Origin: Neobacillus cucumis
GTDB taxonomy: Bacteria > Bacillota > Bacilli > Bacillales > Cytobacillaceae
Assembly: GCF_016908975.1 (NCBI RefSeq)
Contig: NZ_JAFBEX010000002.1
Location: 310,001-374,000 of the forward strand
Direction: 5' to 3'
Length of the DNA stretch: 64,000 nt
Each line of letters begins with the position of its first letter. Within the stretch, counting starts at the first letter, position 1. The translations under genes and the position numbers were made by a program. The notes below the pieces were generated by a model. It did no database searches. It was not told the DNA's origin and saw only the letters and a list, made by a program, of their open reading frames with translations. This document shows, piece by piece, positions 1-8,325 of this stretch.

Positions 1-354
1 ATGGATGAGATCATTTTTAACGAACAGTCGAAAATCGCTATCATCGGTAACCCGTTGGTTGGCAATGAGGTAATAGAACAGGAAGATCAAATTGCCCCAT
101 TACCCATTTTTCAAAAGATTAGCAGACTTAAAGGGATTGGGGTTTGGCCGGTCGGTTCTAAAGGTATCCAATCTGAATTGAATCAGATGGTTAAGAACAA
201 GACATTTTTAAAGGAGAAAATCATCACGGACATTGATGTAGTAAAATCCTCGGGTCCGGCTACATGTTTCCTTGTTACTTATCAGGAAAATATGGAAGAG
301 GAAATAAAAAAATTGGCCGGAAGCTATTTTCACTCCGTCCAAATAAGGATGTAA
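1..354 (+). CDS. C-terminal part of a conserved protein beside cbiA (possibly alpha-ribazole kinase/AIR-synthase-like)
   Basis: An open frame from the first base to a stop at 354, 37 bases before cbiA, so probably the same operon. The first base reads ATG, but no upstream sequence is visible and the Met may be internal, so treat it as partial. Visible patches are IGNPLVGNEV near residue 15, a WPVGSKG loop near residue 50 and SSGPATCFLVTY near residue 84. These remind me of the C-terminal half of the AIR-synthase-fold kinases found near cobalamin genes in bacilli (CblS-like). That is a weak recollection, not an alignment. The position next to cbiA supports a cobalamin role. Confidence 0.4.
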   Translation: MDEIIFNEQSKIAIIGNPLVGNEVIEQEDQIAPLPIFQKISRLKGIGVWPVGSKGIQSELNQMVKNKTFLKEKIITDIDVVKSSGPATCFLVTYQENMEEEIKKLAGSYFHSVQIRM

Positions 355-391
355 GTCGTAGTTTATCCATATAGAGAGAGGTGGAATTAGC

Positions 392-1762
392 ATGAAAAAT
401 CGCAGACTTGTGATTGCAGGTACAGGAAGCGGTGTAGGGAAAACAACTTTGACAATCGGACTAATATCCGCCCTAAAGAAGAAGGGCTATATTGTTCAAG
501 GTTTTAAATGCGGTCCGGATTATATTGATCCCACCTATCATACAGCAGTGACAGGCAGACCGGGGAGAAATCTTGACAGCTGGATGCTTAATCAAGAGAT
601 GGTCAAAGAAATTGTCAACCGTGGCAGCGAAGGGGCGGATATTTCCATTATAGAAGGGGTAATGGGATTCTATGATGGACATAACCCCATGAATAACAAC
701 GGTTCGACAGCAGAAATCAGCATCATAACGGAAAGTCCGGTTGTTCTTGTCGTCAATTGTGCAAGTATGGCCCGGAGTTCAGCCGCGATCGTAAAGGGAT
801 TTCAGGAGTTTCTTAAAGAAACGAATATTGTCGGTGTCATTGCCAATCAGGTTGGCGGTGAAGGACATTTTCAAATCGTCAAAACGGCGATTGAACAAGA
901 GTGCCGCATTCCGGTTCTGGGCTATTTGAAAATGGACCAAGATTTATCCATCCCGGAAAGGCACTTAGGGTTGATTCCATCGATCGAACGGGGTGAGCTT
1001 TCTCCATTTTTTGAACGGCTTGGCAATCTTGTACTTGAAACAATAGATGTAGATACCTTATTTAAACTTTCTAAAGCTGCACCCATAAAGATTAAAGAAT
1101 CCCAGTTTAAGAGAAGAGAAAAGCAAGAGGTGCGAATTGCCGTTGCCAGAGATGCTGCTTTTAACTTTTATTATCAGGAAAATCTAGACATGTTAGAGGC
1201 AGCCGGAGTAGAGCTCGTTGAGTTTTCCCCATTAAAAGGGGAAATAATTCCAGAGGGTGTGGATGGTTTATATATAGGCGGAGGATTTCCGGAAGAATTT
1301 GCAACAGAACTTGCTGAACAAAGTGACGTAAAAAAATCAATTCGTGCCGTAATTGAAAACGGCTTACCAACTTTGGCAGAATGCGGCGGGTTTATGTATT
1401 TAACTGAATCTATTGAAACTACAGATGAAAAAAGCTATGAAATGGTGGGTATCATTCCTGGAAAGGTGAAAATGCAAACCAGGCTTGCCGCTTTGGGATA
1501 TCGGGAAATTACAGCAATAGAAGGAAATTTTTTATTACCGAAAAACTTAAAAGCGAAAGGGCATGAGTTCCACTATTCGACCTTTGTTCCAAAAACGGAA
1601 ATTCCGTTTGCACACTATACGAAGGGCATGCAAGGATTAAAAAAAGAGGGGTATATGAAAGGAAATTTAATCGCGGGTTATACACACTTTCATTTTGGTT
1701 CTTGCCCTGAAATGGTTGAAAATTGGATAAAGAAATGTAAAGAATATAGAATAAATAGCTAA
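392..1762 (+). CDS. cbiA: Cobyrinate a,c-diamide synthase
   Basis: 456 residues, full length for CbiA/CobB, which amidates the a and c carboxylates of cobyrinate with ATP and glutamine in the anaerobic (cobalt-early) cobalamin pathway. The N-terminal dethiobiotin-synthetase-like domain has the P-loop GTGSGVGKTT at residues 10-19. The C-terminal class I glutamine amidotransferase domain has YIGGGFPEE near 295 and the nucleophile motif AECGG with Cys near 331; a late HFH near 433 fits the triad His. The ribosome binding site GAGAGGTGG lies just upstream of the ATG. It follows the partial ORF at 1-354 by 37 bases. No cobalamin riboswitch is in view, so the operon promoter must lie before the window. 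Confidence 0.93.
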   Translation: MKNRRLVIAGTGSGVGKTTLTIGLISALKKKGYIVQGFKCGPDYIDPTYHTAVTGRPGRNLDSWMLNQEMVKEIVNRGSEGADISIIEGVMGFYDGHNPMNNNGSTAEISIITESPVVLVVNCASMARSSAAIVKGFQEFLKETNIVGVIANQVGGEGHFQIVKTAIEQECRIPVLGYLKMDQDLSIPERHLGLIPSIERGELSPFFERLGNLVLETIDVDTLFKLSKAAPIKIKESQFKRREKQEVRIAVARDAAFNFYYQENLDMLEAAGVELVEFSPLKGEIIPEGVDGLYIGGGFPEEFATELAEQSDVKKSIRAVIENGLPTLAECGGFMYLTESIETTDEKSYEMVGIIPGKVKMQTRLAALGYREITAIEGNFLLPKNLKAKGHEFHYSTFVPKTEIPFAHYTKGMQGLKKEGYMKGNLIAGYTHFHFGSCPEMVENWIKKCKEYRINS

Positions 1763-1937
1763 GGCAGCTTAAATCACACTTGATGTGCTCTAAAAAAATG
1801 ACGAATTGACTAACCATTATTACTGTGAATTTTAATTACTGAGAATCATCTCTTATAATACTTGTGATTTTAGGACCATAAAAAATCAAGCAAGAAATGA
1901 TACAATGTAAATTCATAAACGTAGAGGAGTGATTTAT

Positions 1938-2015
1938 ATGAATTTACTAGTAACCATCCTGATTTCAGTGATTGGAATTTTGACAGCGATAGGAATAAGA
2001 GCGAATTTGGAATAA
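1938..2015 (+). CDS. Very small hydrophobic protein (25 aa)
   Basis: ATG preceded by GAGGAG at an ideal 8-base spacing. It encodes 25 residues, mostly Leu/Ile/Val with one Arg-Ala-Asn-Leu-Glu tail, consistent with a single membrane helix. Either a genuine small membrane protein or the surviving start of a longer decayed gene, since the EcsC-like remnant follows at once. Function unknown. Confidence 0.35.
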   Translation: MNLLVTILISVIGILTAIGIRANLE

Positions 2016-2060
2016 ATAGCAAAAGAACGCAGATCAAATACGATGGAAATAGATTTTATT

Positions 2061-2181
2061 TTTCTCTCAAATATGGAGGAAAGACATACCTGTCGTTGGA
2101 CAATTTGCTGCAGCAGGAATTGGATTTACTGTAATGAGAGCTGTAGGATGGAACCATGTAAATGATTGTTATAAATTATGA
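2061..2181 (+). pseudogene. Remnant of an EcsC-like protein (C-terminal piece)
   Basis: A short frame reading IWRKDIPVVGQFAAAGIGF and ending with DCYKL before TGA. The IPVVGQ...AAAG pattern resembles the glycine-rich C-terminal segment of EcsC-family proteins of bacilli. No start codon or body of the gene is present. Family assignment is tentative. Confidence 0.3.
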
Positions 2182-2248
2182 AAAAAGTAATGAAGGAAAG
2201 GGAAACAAAGATACACTTGTATGAAGTTCATCTGAATAGCAGTTGCAC

Positions 2249-2286
2249 AAAGTCCATTTTCAAAAAAAGTGGGCTTTGTTTTGATT
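2249..2286 (+). terminator. Rho-independent terminator
   Basis: AAAGTCCA and TGGGCTTT form an 8-bp stem (one G-T pair) around an A-rich loop, followed by a T-rich tail. It probably ended the decayed gene just upstream. Confidence 0.55.
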
Positions 2287-2597
2287 TTCGGTGTTCGTGT
2301 TAAAATTTATTATGTATCAGGTTTTAAAACCTTGAATCGTTTAAGGAAAGGAAGTATTAATAATAGTGTCTTATATTTTAGTTGTCAAGGGTGTAATTAA
2401 ATTAGAAAGACACGTGGAAATAAGGTATATCATAGATTTATCATACGAATATCTTTGACAAATGGGAATTATTTTAGTTTTCTTTGTTGGAGTTACTCTA
2501 TTTATACAATTTTATCCGTTTGAAAAAAGCCGGTTATTATCAAAAATGAACTATCCTTTAAAGACTACAACCTATAATGTCCAGTGTGGTATTTTTG

Positions 2598-2741
2598 GAT
2601 CCACTACTAACACTGGGTTTACCTAAATTTATTACTGCTCTTACAGGAATGGATGCTTTAGCTCACGCAATTGAAGGCTATACTTCACAAAGAATTATTA
2701 CAGCTTTAGGATCTACTATTATTTCAGATATGGGGGAATAG
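2598..2741 (+). pseudogene. Remnant of iron-containing alcohol dehydrogenase
   Basis: About 47 codons reading DPLLTLGLP, then [18 protein letters not shown]. This is the Fe-ADH signature block (GMDAxxHAIEaY, where the His is a metal ligand). The frame ends in TAG soon after. Neither the Rossmann-like N-terminus nor the C-terminal helical domain remains, so this is a dead fragment. Confidence 0.7.
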
Positions 2742-3223
2742 AATGGTTAAAGCTTTTGATTAATATATGTTTGATAACTTAACTTTTAGCCTTACCTATA
2801 AAAAAGCCCCACTGATTATTTACAAGAACATAAAAGTAAAAAACTTCCTCTTTTATTTATGGTAAGTTTTACAGCACCTTTGTAAGGGGGTGTTTTTTTC
2901 ATGTGCCATAAAAAAACATAAAGGAGCCTGAACTTATAAGCTCAAACTCCAAAAGAAATTAAAGATAATTTATTCATGATTGTTTTCTTAACAAAACCAG
3001 TTAATATTAAGATTTCCCCGAATCTATGTTATTTAGTATTCTACAAACATGCTATTATATTGAATTTACCTAGTTGAATAAATCTTTCTTTGTTTTGAAG
3101 CCTCCAGGATCTTTAGATGACGAAAAAATTTATTCATCAACGGTGTAATGTTAGTAAAATATGTAGGGTACAAAGGGAAAAAGGAATCATTTCGATTTCC
3201 TATCTTTCTTTATACTTACGTTG
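2742..3223. other. Gene-poor stretch
   Basis: AT-rich sequence with no convincing reading frame on either strand. I see only short stems with T-runs near 2870-2900, which could be terminators of lost genes. Confidence 0.5.
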
Positions 3224-3742
3224 CTATTTCAGTAGGTACCTTTCCTTGATAATCGCTAGGTGATGTAGCTCGTGACCGGCAATAATATATGCTAGTGCAC
3301 GTGCAGTAATTGGGTGGTTTAAAACTGTTCCAGTACGCACCCATCCATCATCCGGAAGAGAAGAGACTAATGAAGAAGTACACTGACGCACAATTGAACA
3401 ATCTAAAAGAATGTCTTGGAGGTCGAGTCGACTGAAATCTGCATTAGTGTTATATAAGTCTTTATCAAATGGGGTAAATGTAATAGCATCTCCTCGAGCA
3501 ATCACAAGAATGTGATAACTTAGTACACGTTCAATATCTGCCATGTGACCGAGTACTTCTTTCAGACTCCATTTTTCAGCTTTGTAGCGGTACTCTCCTT
3601 GTTCTCTAGATATACCTTTTAGCAAATTAGTAGTTGCCTCTTGTTGTTTCTTTAGAATATCAAGTAATCCTTGTTCAGGAACAAGCTCTATGTACCTTTC
3701 AAAATACGGATGATATTCGTTCATTTTCGGACGTTTAATCAT
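3224..3742 (-). CDS. DinB-superfamily protein (DinB_2)
   Basis: 172 residues from the ATG directly preceded by GGAGGTTGTTATA. A slightly earlier ATG (3757) contains that Shine-Dalgarno within its own codons, so I reject it. The sequence has the four-helix DinB layout: a start with HPYF, WSLKEVLGHMADIERVLSYH near 70-90 (first metal-binding His), and AGHELHHLAIIKERY at the C-terminus supplying the HxxxH pair. DinB_2 proteins are often thiol S-transferases or metal-dependent hydrolases of unknown substrate. A single gene with no clear operon partner. Confidence 0.85.
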   Translation of the reverse strand: MIKRPKMNEYHPYFERYIELVPEQGLLDILKKQQEATTNLLKGISREQGEYRYKAEKWSLKEVLGHMADIERVLSYHILVIARGDAITFTPFDKDLYNTNADFSRLDLQDILLDCSIVRQCTSSLVSSLPDDGWVRTGTVLNHPITARALAYIIAGHELHHLAIIKERYLLK

Positions 3743-4536
3743 TATAACAACCTCCATACAGTTTTAATTTCATATTAACTTACATTTATAGATAAATTCT
3801 AACGATTCACCTTAACTTTAAAACTGCTTGAGACCTGCTGACTAGGACTGTTTGCAGATTAAACATAAAAACTGTAAGACGAGCGCGTTGTAAATCTAAT
3901 GGCAAGTAGCTTTCAATGTCCTCTGTATAAATTGCAACACATTCAATCCTTTTCCATATCGACCATACTTCCTCCTATAAATAAGAACGTATATTTCCTT
4001 TCATAATAAACCAAATTCAACCAAATAGATAAATAATTATTGAACTATCCTGCCCCTTTTGTTCAATAAAAAAGAGGGCTGCCACAGCAACACTCTTTCC
4101 GCTCTTACACCCTTAATTGAAGATGGATATTTAATTTTCATCTTTTTAATGTAACTAATTTCAATTCAAAATAGTAAATGGGTAACATTAAATAATTGAA
4201 ATGATAGATAGGTAAATACATATAACGGAACAAGCCAAAAAGAGTAAAACTGTTCAAATATTTTTTTCTAAATTTAATACCGTAAGCACAAAAGAAGATA
4301 GCCGCTGCTAATTTGGAGCACCCTTGAAGATAAGTATGATTTGAAAAGGCTGAATTGCTTAAAACAATTGAAGCAAGAAAAGTTACGGAGATTAGTAATT
4401 TGAACTACAAAGGTTCGTTCAGAAACACTCTAATCATAACTTTTAACCATTGCATAAGGGGATAGCTCCATTCAAAAAATACGTCAATATTTTTAAAACT
4501 ATCCAATTAATAAATTGATGCTGCTGCAACTCCATA
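3743..4536. other. Intergenic stretch with traces of a lost gene
   Basis: No intact gene. On the minus strand around 3830-3960 a short frame (including VAIYTEDIESYLP) looks protein-like but has no start or recognisable family. A hairpin with a T-run on the minus strand near 4069-4098 looks like an orphan terminator. Bases 3820-3838 repeat exactly at 11371-11389. Confidence 0.5.
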
Positions 4537-4848
4537 CTACATCTCTTCAAGCTCGTAGATCATACTGTGCACGCCCGGACTCAGTTTTTCTAGGTTAGCC
4601 ATATCTTCTGCAGTGGCTCGACCCTCTTCTGACTGAAAGGCTTTTTTGATATCTTCCATGCTGTCCCATTCAAGCTCAGCCACAAGATAATATGGCTCGC
4701 CGCCTCTAACTGGAACTGAATGGCGGCTTCGAGAATATCGTCGAAGACCAGGAAGCTTTTTTGCTAAGGGAATATGCACCTCGCGGTAGTGTCGCTCAAA
4801 TGCTTCAATATCTACAGGTTTGTTATATAGAACTAAAAATCTGACCAT
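4537..4848 (-). CDS. EthD-family protein
   Basis: 103 residues, typical for EthD-like ferredoxin-fold proteins. The start is the ATG 8 bases after AGGAGGGG; the TTG one codon earlier is less likely. MVRFLVLYNKP at the N-terminus and EAFERHYREVHIPLAKKLPG, with the conserved HxPLA, are diagnostic of the family. A C-terminal YELEEM closes the beta-alpha-beta unit. EthD proteins accompany oxidative degradation enzymes, but the substrate cannot be inferred. It lies beside a broken VOC gene on the same strand, so both may be survivors of a small resistance or degradation operon. Confidence 0.85.
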   Translation of the reverse strand: MVRFLVLYNKPVDIEAFERHYREVHIPLAKKLPGLRRYSRSRHSVPVRGGEPYYLVAELEWDSMEDIKKAFQSEEGRATAEDMANLEKLSPGVHSMIYELEEM

Positions 4849-4891
4849 CAAACCCCTCCTATTTTACAGGTTACTTTCCATTTTCATAATA

Positions 4892-5306
4892 TCACGTCAA
4901 TAATCTCCTGTGATGAAGCGTTTTATGGCGAATCGGTTTTTTAGCCTTTCGGCATTTTGCCCATATCCATATACAAAGCGTTCCACCGATGACCGTCCGA
5001 TCCGTGCCGCCGGCACGTTCGGTTTTCAAGGCGAGCTCGTCAACTTCATCCCTGGAATTTGCCCCCAGGGAGAATAACACTTCAGTACCTTGTCAGGAAT
5101 CGGCAACCGCATTACCAGCAAAAACGCGAAACGCGGAATCTGGGAAGAGCATCAAAACAATCTGATTGTCGCCTACTATCAAGCTGAATGATCCGTCTTG
5201 ACTCGCATACAGCTCATTCAACTGAAAACCGAGCTGCGTATAAAACGCCTTTGATCGTTCTGGTTCTCGCTCGCACTGGCAGGTTCAACCATAATTCTCT
5301 CGACAT
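4892..5306 (-). pseudogene. VOC (glyoxalase/bleomycin-resistance-like) protein, frameshifted
   Basis: On the minus strand an ATG (MSRELWLNLPV) starts a VOC-type protein, but the reading moves between frames: KAFYTQLGFQLNE and SFSLIVGDNQIVLMLF occur in one frame, and EVLFSLGANSRDEVDELAL follows after an in-frame stop. The expected glyoxalase C-terminus (GxxYGRxFxDPDGH) is scrambled. At least two lesions, so non-functional. The order of motifs matches the small VOC proteins of bacilli. Confidence 0.65.
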
Positions 5307-5761
5307 ACTAACAAGCCACTGATATAGAGATGCAGTAATAACTCACCCCTAAATAAATTCAATATTTATTATAGTCTTTCCTTCTTGTTTGGAAATAAAA
5401 TCCTTATGCAACTATCCTGTCTTGTTTAAGTAGAACATTTCACAATCTTTCTTGTGTAAAAAGAAAAAGGCCACCTTCTCCTTGAAGTATCGCACCGTTA
5501 TTGAAGTAGGAAATTTTACAAACTACCTTTTGCCAACTAAAAGAAAGGAAGGATTCTTTAATTAAAAATCTTTCCTTCCAATATTAGTTTTCTAACCAGG
5601 TTAGTGTTACTTGTGAGATAGGTGTCGTAACAACCTTTTGTTTTAACTTCTCTATCTTCCCATTAATAGATCTAACGATACTATATGTGCCCTAGCCGTT
5701 TATAAAAGTAAAAAACTATTTGTTAGAAGTTTTAACAAAGCCTTCATTAAGTGTGCAAAAA
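5307..5761. other. Gene-free stretch
   Basis: AT-rich, with no frame I can support. Repeated short AAAAA/CTTTT stems suggest terminator debris only. Confidence 0.4.
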
Positions 5762-5784
5762 AAGCCCACAAAAATTGTAGACTT
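5762..5784 (-). terminator. Terminator of the 6636-5804 operon
   Basis: Read on the minus strand, AAGTCTACA pairs with TGTGGGCTT (G-T wobbles), followed by a run of T. It lies about 20 bases past the stop of the DUF2653-like gene. Confidence 0.6.
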
Positions 5785-5803
5785 TTCTATTGACCTGCTT
5801 TTG

Positions 5804-6106
5804 TTACCCAACCTTTATAGAAGCACCGAATGTTTGGGTTGGTTCTAAATAAGTTAAATCGATTATTAAATGGTCTGGATTAAAGTTATGATGATCACGT
5901 AAATAAATAGCAATCGAATCCTTTATGTCTTGCTCTCCTAATCTTTCAGGAAGCGGTCGGTGGGGGATTCTAACGGAAGCCCCTATCCCAAAATCAGGAT
6001 GAAAGGTTAAATCTACGTCGATTCCTTCGGTGTGAATTTGTTCTCTTGTGGCTACCCCTACGCAAATTCCGTCAATTACATCGAATTGATTAAATAACAC
6101 CTCCAT
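5804..6106 (-). CDS. YxcD/DUF2653-like protein
   Basis: 100 residues, about the usual size for the small DUF2653 (YxcD) proteins of bacilli. The pattern VLFNQFDVIDGICVGVA, an acidic VDVDLTFHPDFG stretch and a second half with AIYLRDHHNFNPDHLIIDL fit that family as I know it; function is unknown. The start lies 11 bases downstream of the stop of the Gly/His/Ser-rich gene (6118-6636), within GGAGG spacing, so the two are co-transcribed. A terminator follows at 5762. Confidence 0.6.
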   Translation of the reverse strand: MEVLFNQFDVIDGICVGVATREQIHTEGIDVDLTFHPDFGIGASVRIPHRPLPERLGEQDIKDSIAIYLRDHHNFNPDHLIIDLTYLEPTQTFGASIKVG

Positions 6107-6117
6107 GTTGGTTCCTC

Positions 6118-6636
6118 CTAGTATCTCTTTCTAGTAAATATCTTTTTAAATAACCAGACGATCGCCAACACAATTACAATGTCGATTAAAAGAGCTGTAA
6201 AGTTAAAACCATAGGAAACGGGTGCACCGCTACCTCCGTATGAATGGTAACCGAAAGGATGAAACATACTTCCTAAAAGTGTTCCTGCTCCAAATGCTGC
6301 TGTATGGGTCCAAAAACTTCCTGATTTCGAACGGGTGGGTTGTGTGTAATTTGTGCTATGGTTATTTGTATTGTAGTTAGTAGATGGTGTTTTGGATACT
6401 TTACTGGATGGAGAAGTATATCCAGAGTGATAAGTTCCATCTGAAGAAGTAACACCAATACTTTTGCTTGTACTTCTCGTTCCAAAAGAAGAGGTATGTC
6501 CGCCTGAATACGTATGGCTGCTGTAGGAACTGTGTCCACCACTAAAGCTATGCCCTCCACTAAAACCTCTCGCCTCTGCCACATTCGGCAATACCAATGC
6601 GATCACAAATACAAATGTTAAGACTAATTTTTTCAT
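6118..6636 (-). CDS. Secreted/membrane protein with Gly-His-Ser repeats
   Basis: 172 residues. An N-terminal signal peptide (Lys-Lys, then a hydrophobic core ending ANVAEA-like) is followed by a low-complexity segment, residues 23-110, with repeats of FSGGHS/YSGGHTSS. A Gly-rich hydrophobic patch (GAGTLLGSMF) comes next, then a C-terminal transmembrane helix (LLIDIVIVLAIVWLF) and a basic tail (KKIFTRKRY). The His-rich repeats could bind metal; that is inference. The partner gene 11 bases downstream is DUF2653-like. No enzyme domain is visible. Confidence 0.7.
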   Translation of the reverse strand: MKKLVLTFVFVIALVLPNVAEARGFSGGHSFSGGHSSYSSHTYSGGHTSSFGTRSTSKSIGVTSSDGTYHSGYTSPSSKVSKTPSTNYNTNNHSTNYTQPTRSKSGSFWTHTAAFGAGTLLGSMFHPFGYHSYGGSGAPVSYGFNFTALLIDIVIVLAIVWLFKKIFTRKRY

Positions 6637-6969
6637 TACTTAATTCCCCTTATTTATTTCTTAATCTTTTCGATTATAATCTAAAAACGCTAGTTTAATA
6701 AATAAAAGTTAATTATTGTTGCTTATTCCCTTACAAATAATGGTTCGGATTTTTATCTTTATAACTTTATCAATTTTCCCTTGTTTGTGCAGTAGGGCAA
6801 ATATCAACACATTTCTTTAACAGGGCCTTAATTTAAAAACGCTTTTTTCGTATAGATTGTTTCTTTGGATGTTTTCTACCCCTATTTTTCCTAATCTCCT
6901 ATTTTTTATTATAAAAGGAAAGATTTCAGATGTTATACTATGATTCTTATAAAAAAGGAGGGGAGACTA

Positions 6970-7089
6970 ATTCAACAAAATCAAATAGCAGCCTTGTTAT
7001 GTTCGATTGCCTGTATCTTAATTGCACTATCTCTTTTGTTCCGTTCATCGGGAATTGTGTCGGCAGTTTTATTAATAATAGGAATCTAG
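6970..7089 (+). CDS. Possible 39-aa membrane protein with ATT start
   Basis: A strong AAGGAGGGG lies 6-8 bases before an ATT codon that opens 39 residues ending LLIIGI-stop. The sequence has two hydrophobic blocks (AALLCSIACILIALSLLF and VSAVLLIIGI) around an RSSG turn. No ATG is available near the Shine-Dalgarno. Either a rare ATT initiation, a start lost by mutation (ATG to ATT), or chance. Confidence 0.3.
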   Translation: MQQNQIAALLCSIACILIALSLLFRSSGIVSAVLLIIGI

Positions 7090-7265
7090 AATTTTTAAAG
7101 CATCCATAGGGTAGTGCTTTTATTTTGCTTTGGCTAATAGTTAAGGGGATGAGATTCAATTCCAATTTTTTTTTAATGCCCATACTAGTGATTTTTGCCT
7201 CAAACCCATATGATTGAAAGTGGCCCCATGAATCCCATTCGGATAAATTCCCATACTCATCTGAA

Positions 7266-7430
7266 CATTTCAATGTCTCCCATCAACAGGTTTATCAATG
7301 GGTGAAGAAGTTTGGGAAAGAAGGAGAGGACGGTCTTAAGGATAAGCGCGGCCAGCGCAAAGCAGAGCCGGAGTTAACCCCTGAAGAGAGGATTCAGCTC
7401 GAAAGGAGGCGTTTAAAGAAACATTTTTAA
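7266..7430 (+). pseudogene. IS3-family (IS150-like) OrfA fragment
   Basis: 54 codons reading VSHQQVYQWVKKFGKEGEDG, then KDKRGQRK and an ELTPEERIQLERRRLK segment. This is the HTH and leucine-zipper region of IS150-type OrfA. No start, no OrfB. Confidence 0.75.
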
Positions 7431-7920
7431 ACCAAGTTCGATTAACCGATAAATATGTAGCTAATTGCACTACTGGCTTTAATCTTTGTACCATCAATTG
7501 CGATAAGGACTCCATCAATAAGACCAAACCCTTTTTACATATGTGTAAATTCCTTAAACAACTGATTAATGGCGTTTGTGTTAATTTTCATAAATGAAGA
7601 AAGAGTCCCATGATCAGGTTTGATTTTCCCAATCAACCACATTAATTCAATATTTCTAGTTGCCTCGATTTCCATCATGCGTGATGATCTGATTTTATTC
7701 ATATAACAATATATATATATAGCTTAAGAAGATCTTGTCTTCTGTAGGGTTTTTGACCAGCACTGTTACCAGAAAAAATAACAAATCCTAGTTCCTCTAA
7801 ATTTAAACTATCTACATATGCATCAATTACTCTTACCGGATTATCTTCAATAACATAGTCATCTAAAGTGTATGGTAACAAATTGATTTGTTTTCTATCT
7901 TCCCCAAGAATAAATGGCAT
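7431..7920 (-). pseudogene. IS1182-family transposase, N-terminal half, broken
   Basis: On the minus strand, MPFILGEDRKQINLLPYTLD through YVDSLNLEELGF is the DUF772-type N-terminus of IS1182 transposases, with start ATG at 7920 and GGAGATG upstream. After 7699 the frame breaks in an AT-repeat, but SSRMMEIEATRNIELMWLIG and KIKPDHGTLSSF continue the family pattern to about 7530. The DDE catalytic domain is missing. Confidence 0.75.
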
Positions 7921-8006
7921 ATTAACATCTCCTTTAATTAATGTATTCGACTTTAATATCCATTTTCTTCTAAATATTCAAAACAAATTTTAAATTATTA
8001 GACAGA

Positions 8007-8073
8007 CTCTAGCACGGTTCTGTGAGGGGGGAGTCCAATTTACCGCAAGGTAGAAAGGCTCCCTTATACTCGA
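8007..8073 (+). mobile_element. 3' tail of a group II intron (domain V half and domain VI)
   Basis: The sequence GCACGGTTCTGTGAGGGG matches the 3' half of a bacterial group II intron domain V. It is followed by a domain VI-like hairpin, GGGGAG...TTACC-GCAA-GGTAG...CTCCCT, and a terminal ATACTCGAC. No intron body or reverse transcriptase is present. The identification rests on these recognisable blocks only. Confidence 0.55.
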
Positions 8074-8194
8074 CTGTTCAGCAATCGGGCCAGATTGTTG
8101 AATAACTTAAAAATTGCACAACCAACCACAGGTATTCAACGATCTTCGTTAAAGGCAAAAATGAAACAAAAAATTGGACATGTTTTACAAGGCT
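8074..8194 (+). pseudogene. Short protein-like fragment after the intron tail
   Basis: An open frame runs from the intron tail to TAA at about 8194 (LLNNLKIAQPTTGIQRSS, then KMKQKIGHVLQG). A terminator follows (8192-8230). I do not recognise the family. It may be the 3' exon of the gene that carried the intron. Confidence 0.3.
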
Positions 8195-8230
8195 AAGTGT
8201 CGACCTAAACGAAAGTGATACTTAGCTTTT
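8192..8230 (+). terminator. Rho-independent terminator
   Basis: GCTAAGT and ACTTAGC form a 7-bp stem, followed by TTTTAATTT. It sits at the end of the short fragment ending at 8194. Confidence 0.55.
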
Positions 8231-8325
8231 AATTTCACCTAAAAGATATTTTGTGATTAATTGTGGAACCGTATAAGGTAATGGTAACAATATTGAAATA
8301 AACCTTAGAAAACTTTTTAGGAACA

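Noticed and set aside
6947..7273. Minus-strand 108-codon frame
   Set aside because: It overlaps the plus-strand IS fragment and small ORF, has no SD and no protein-like features.
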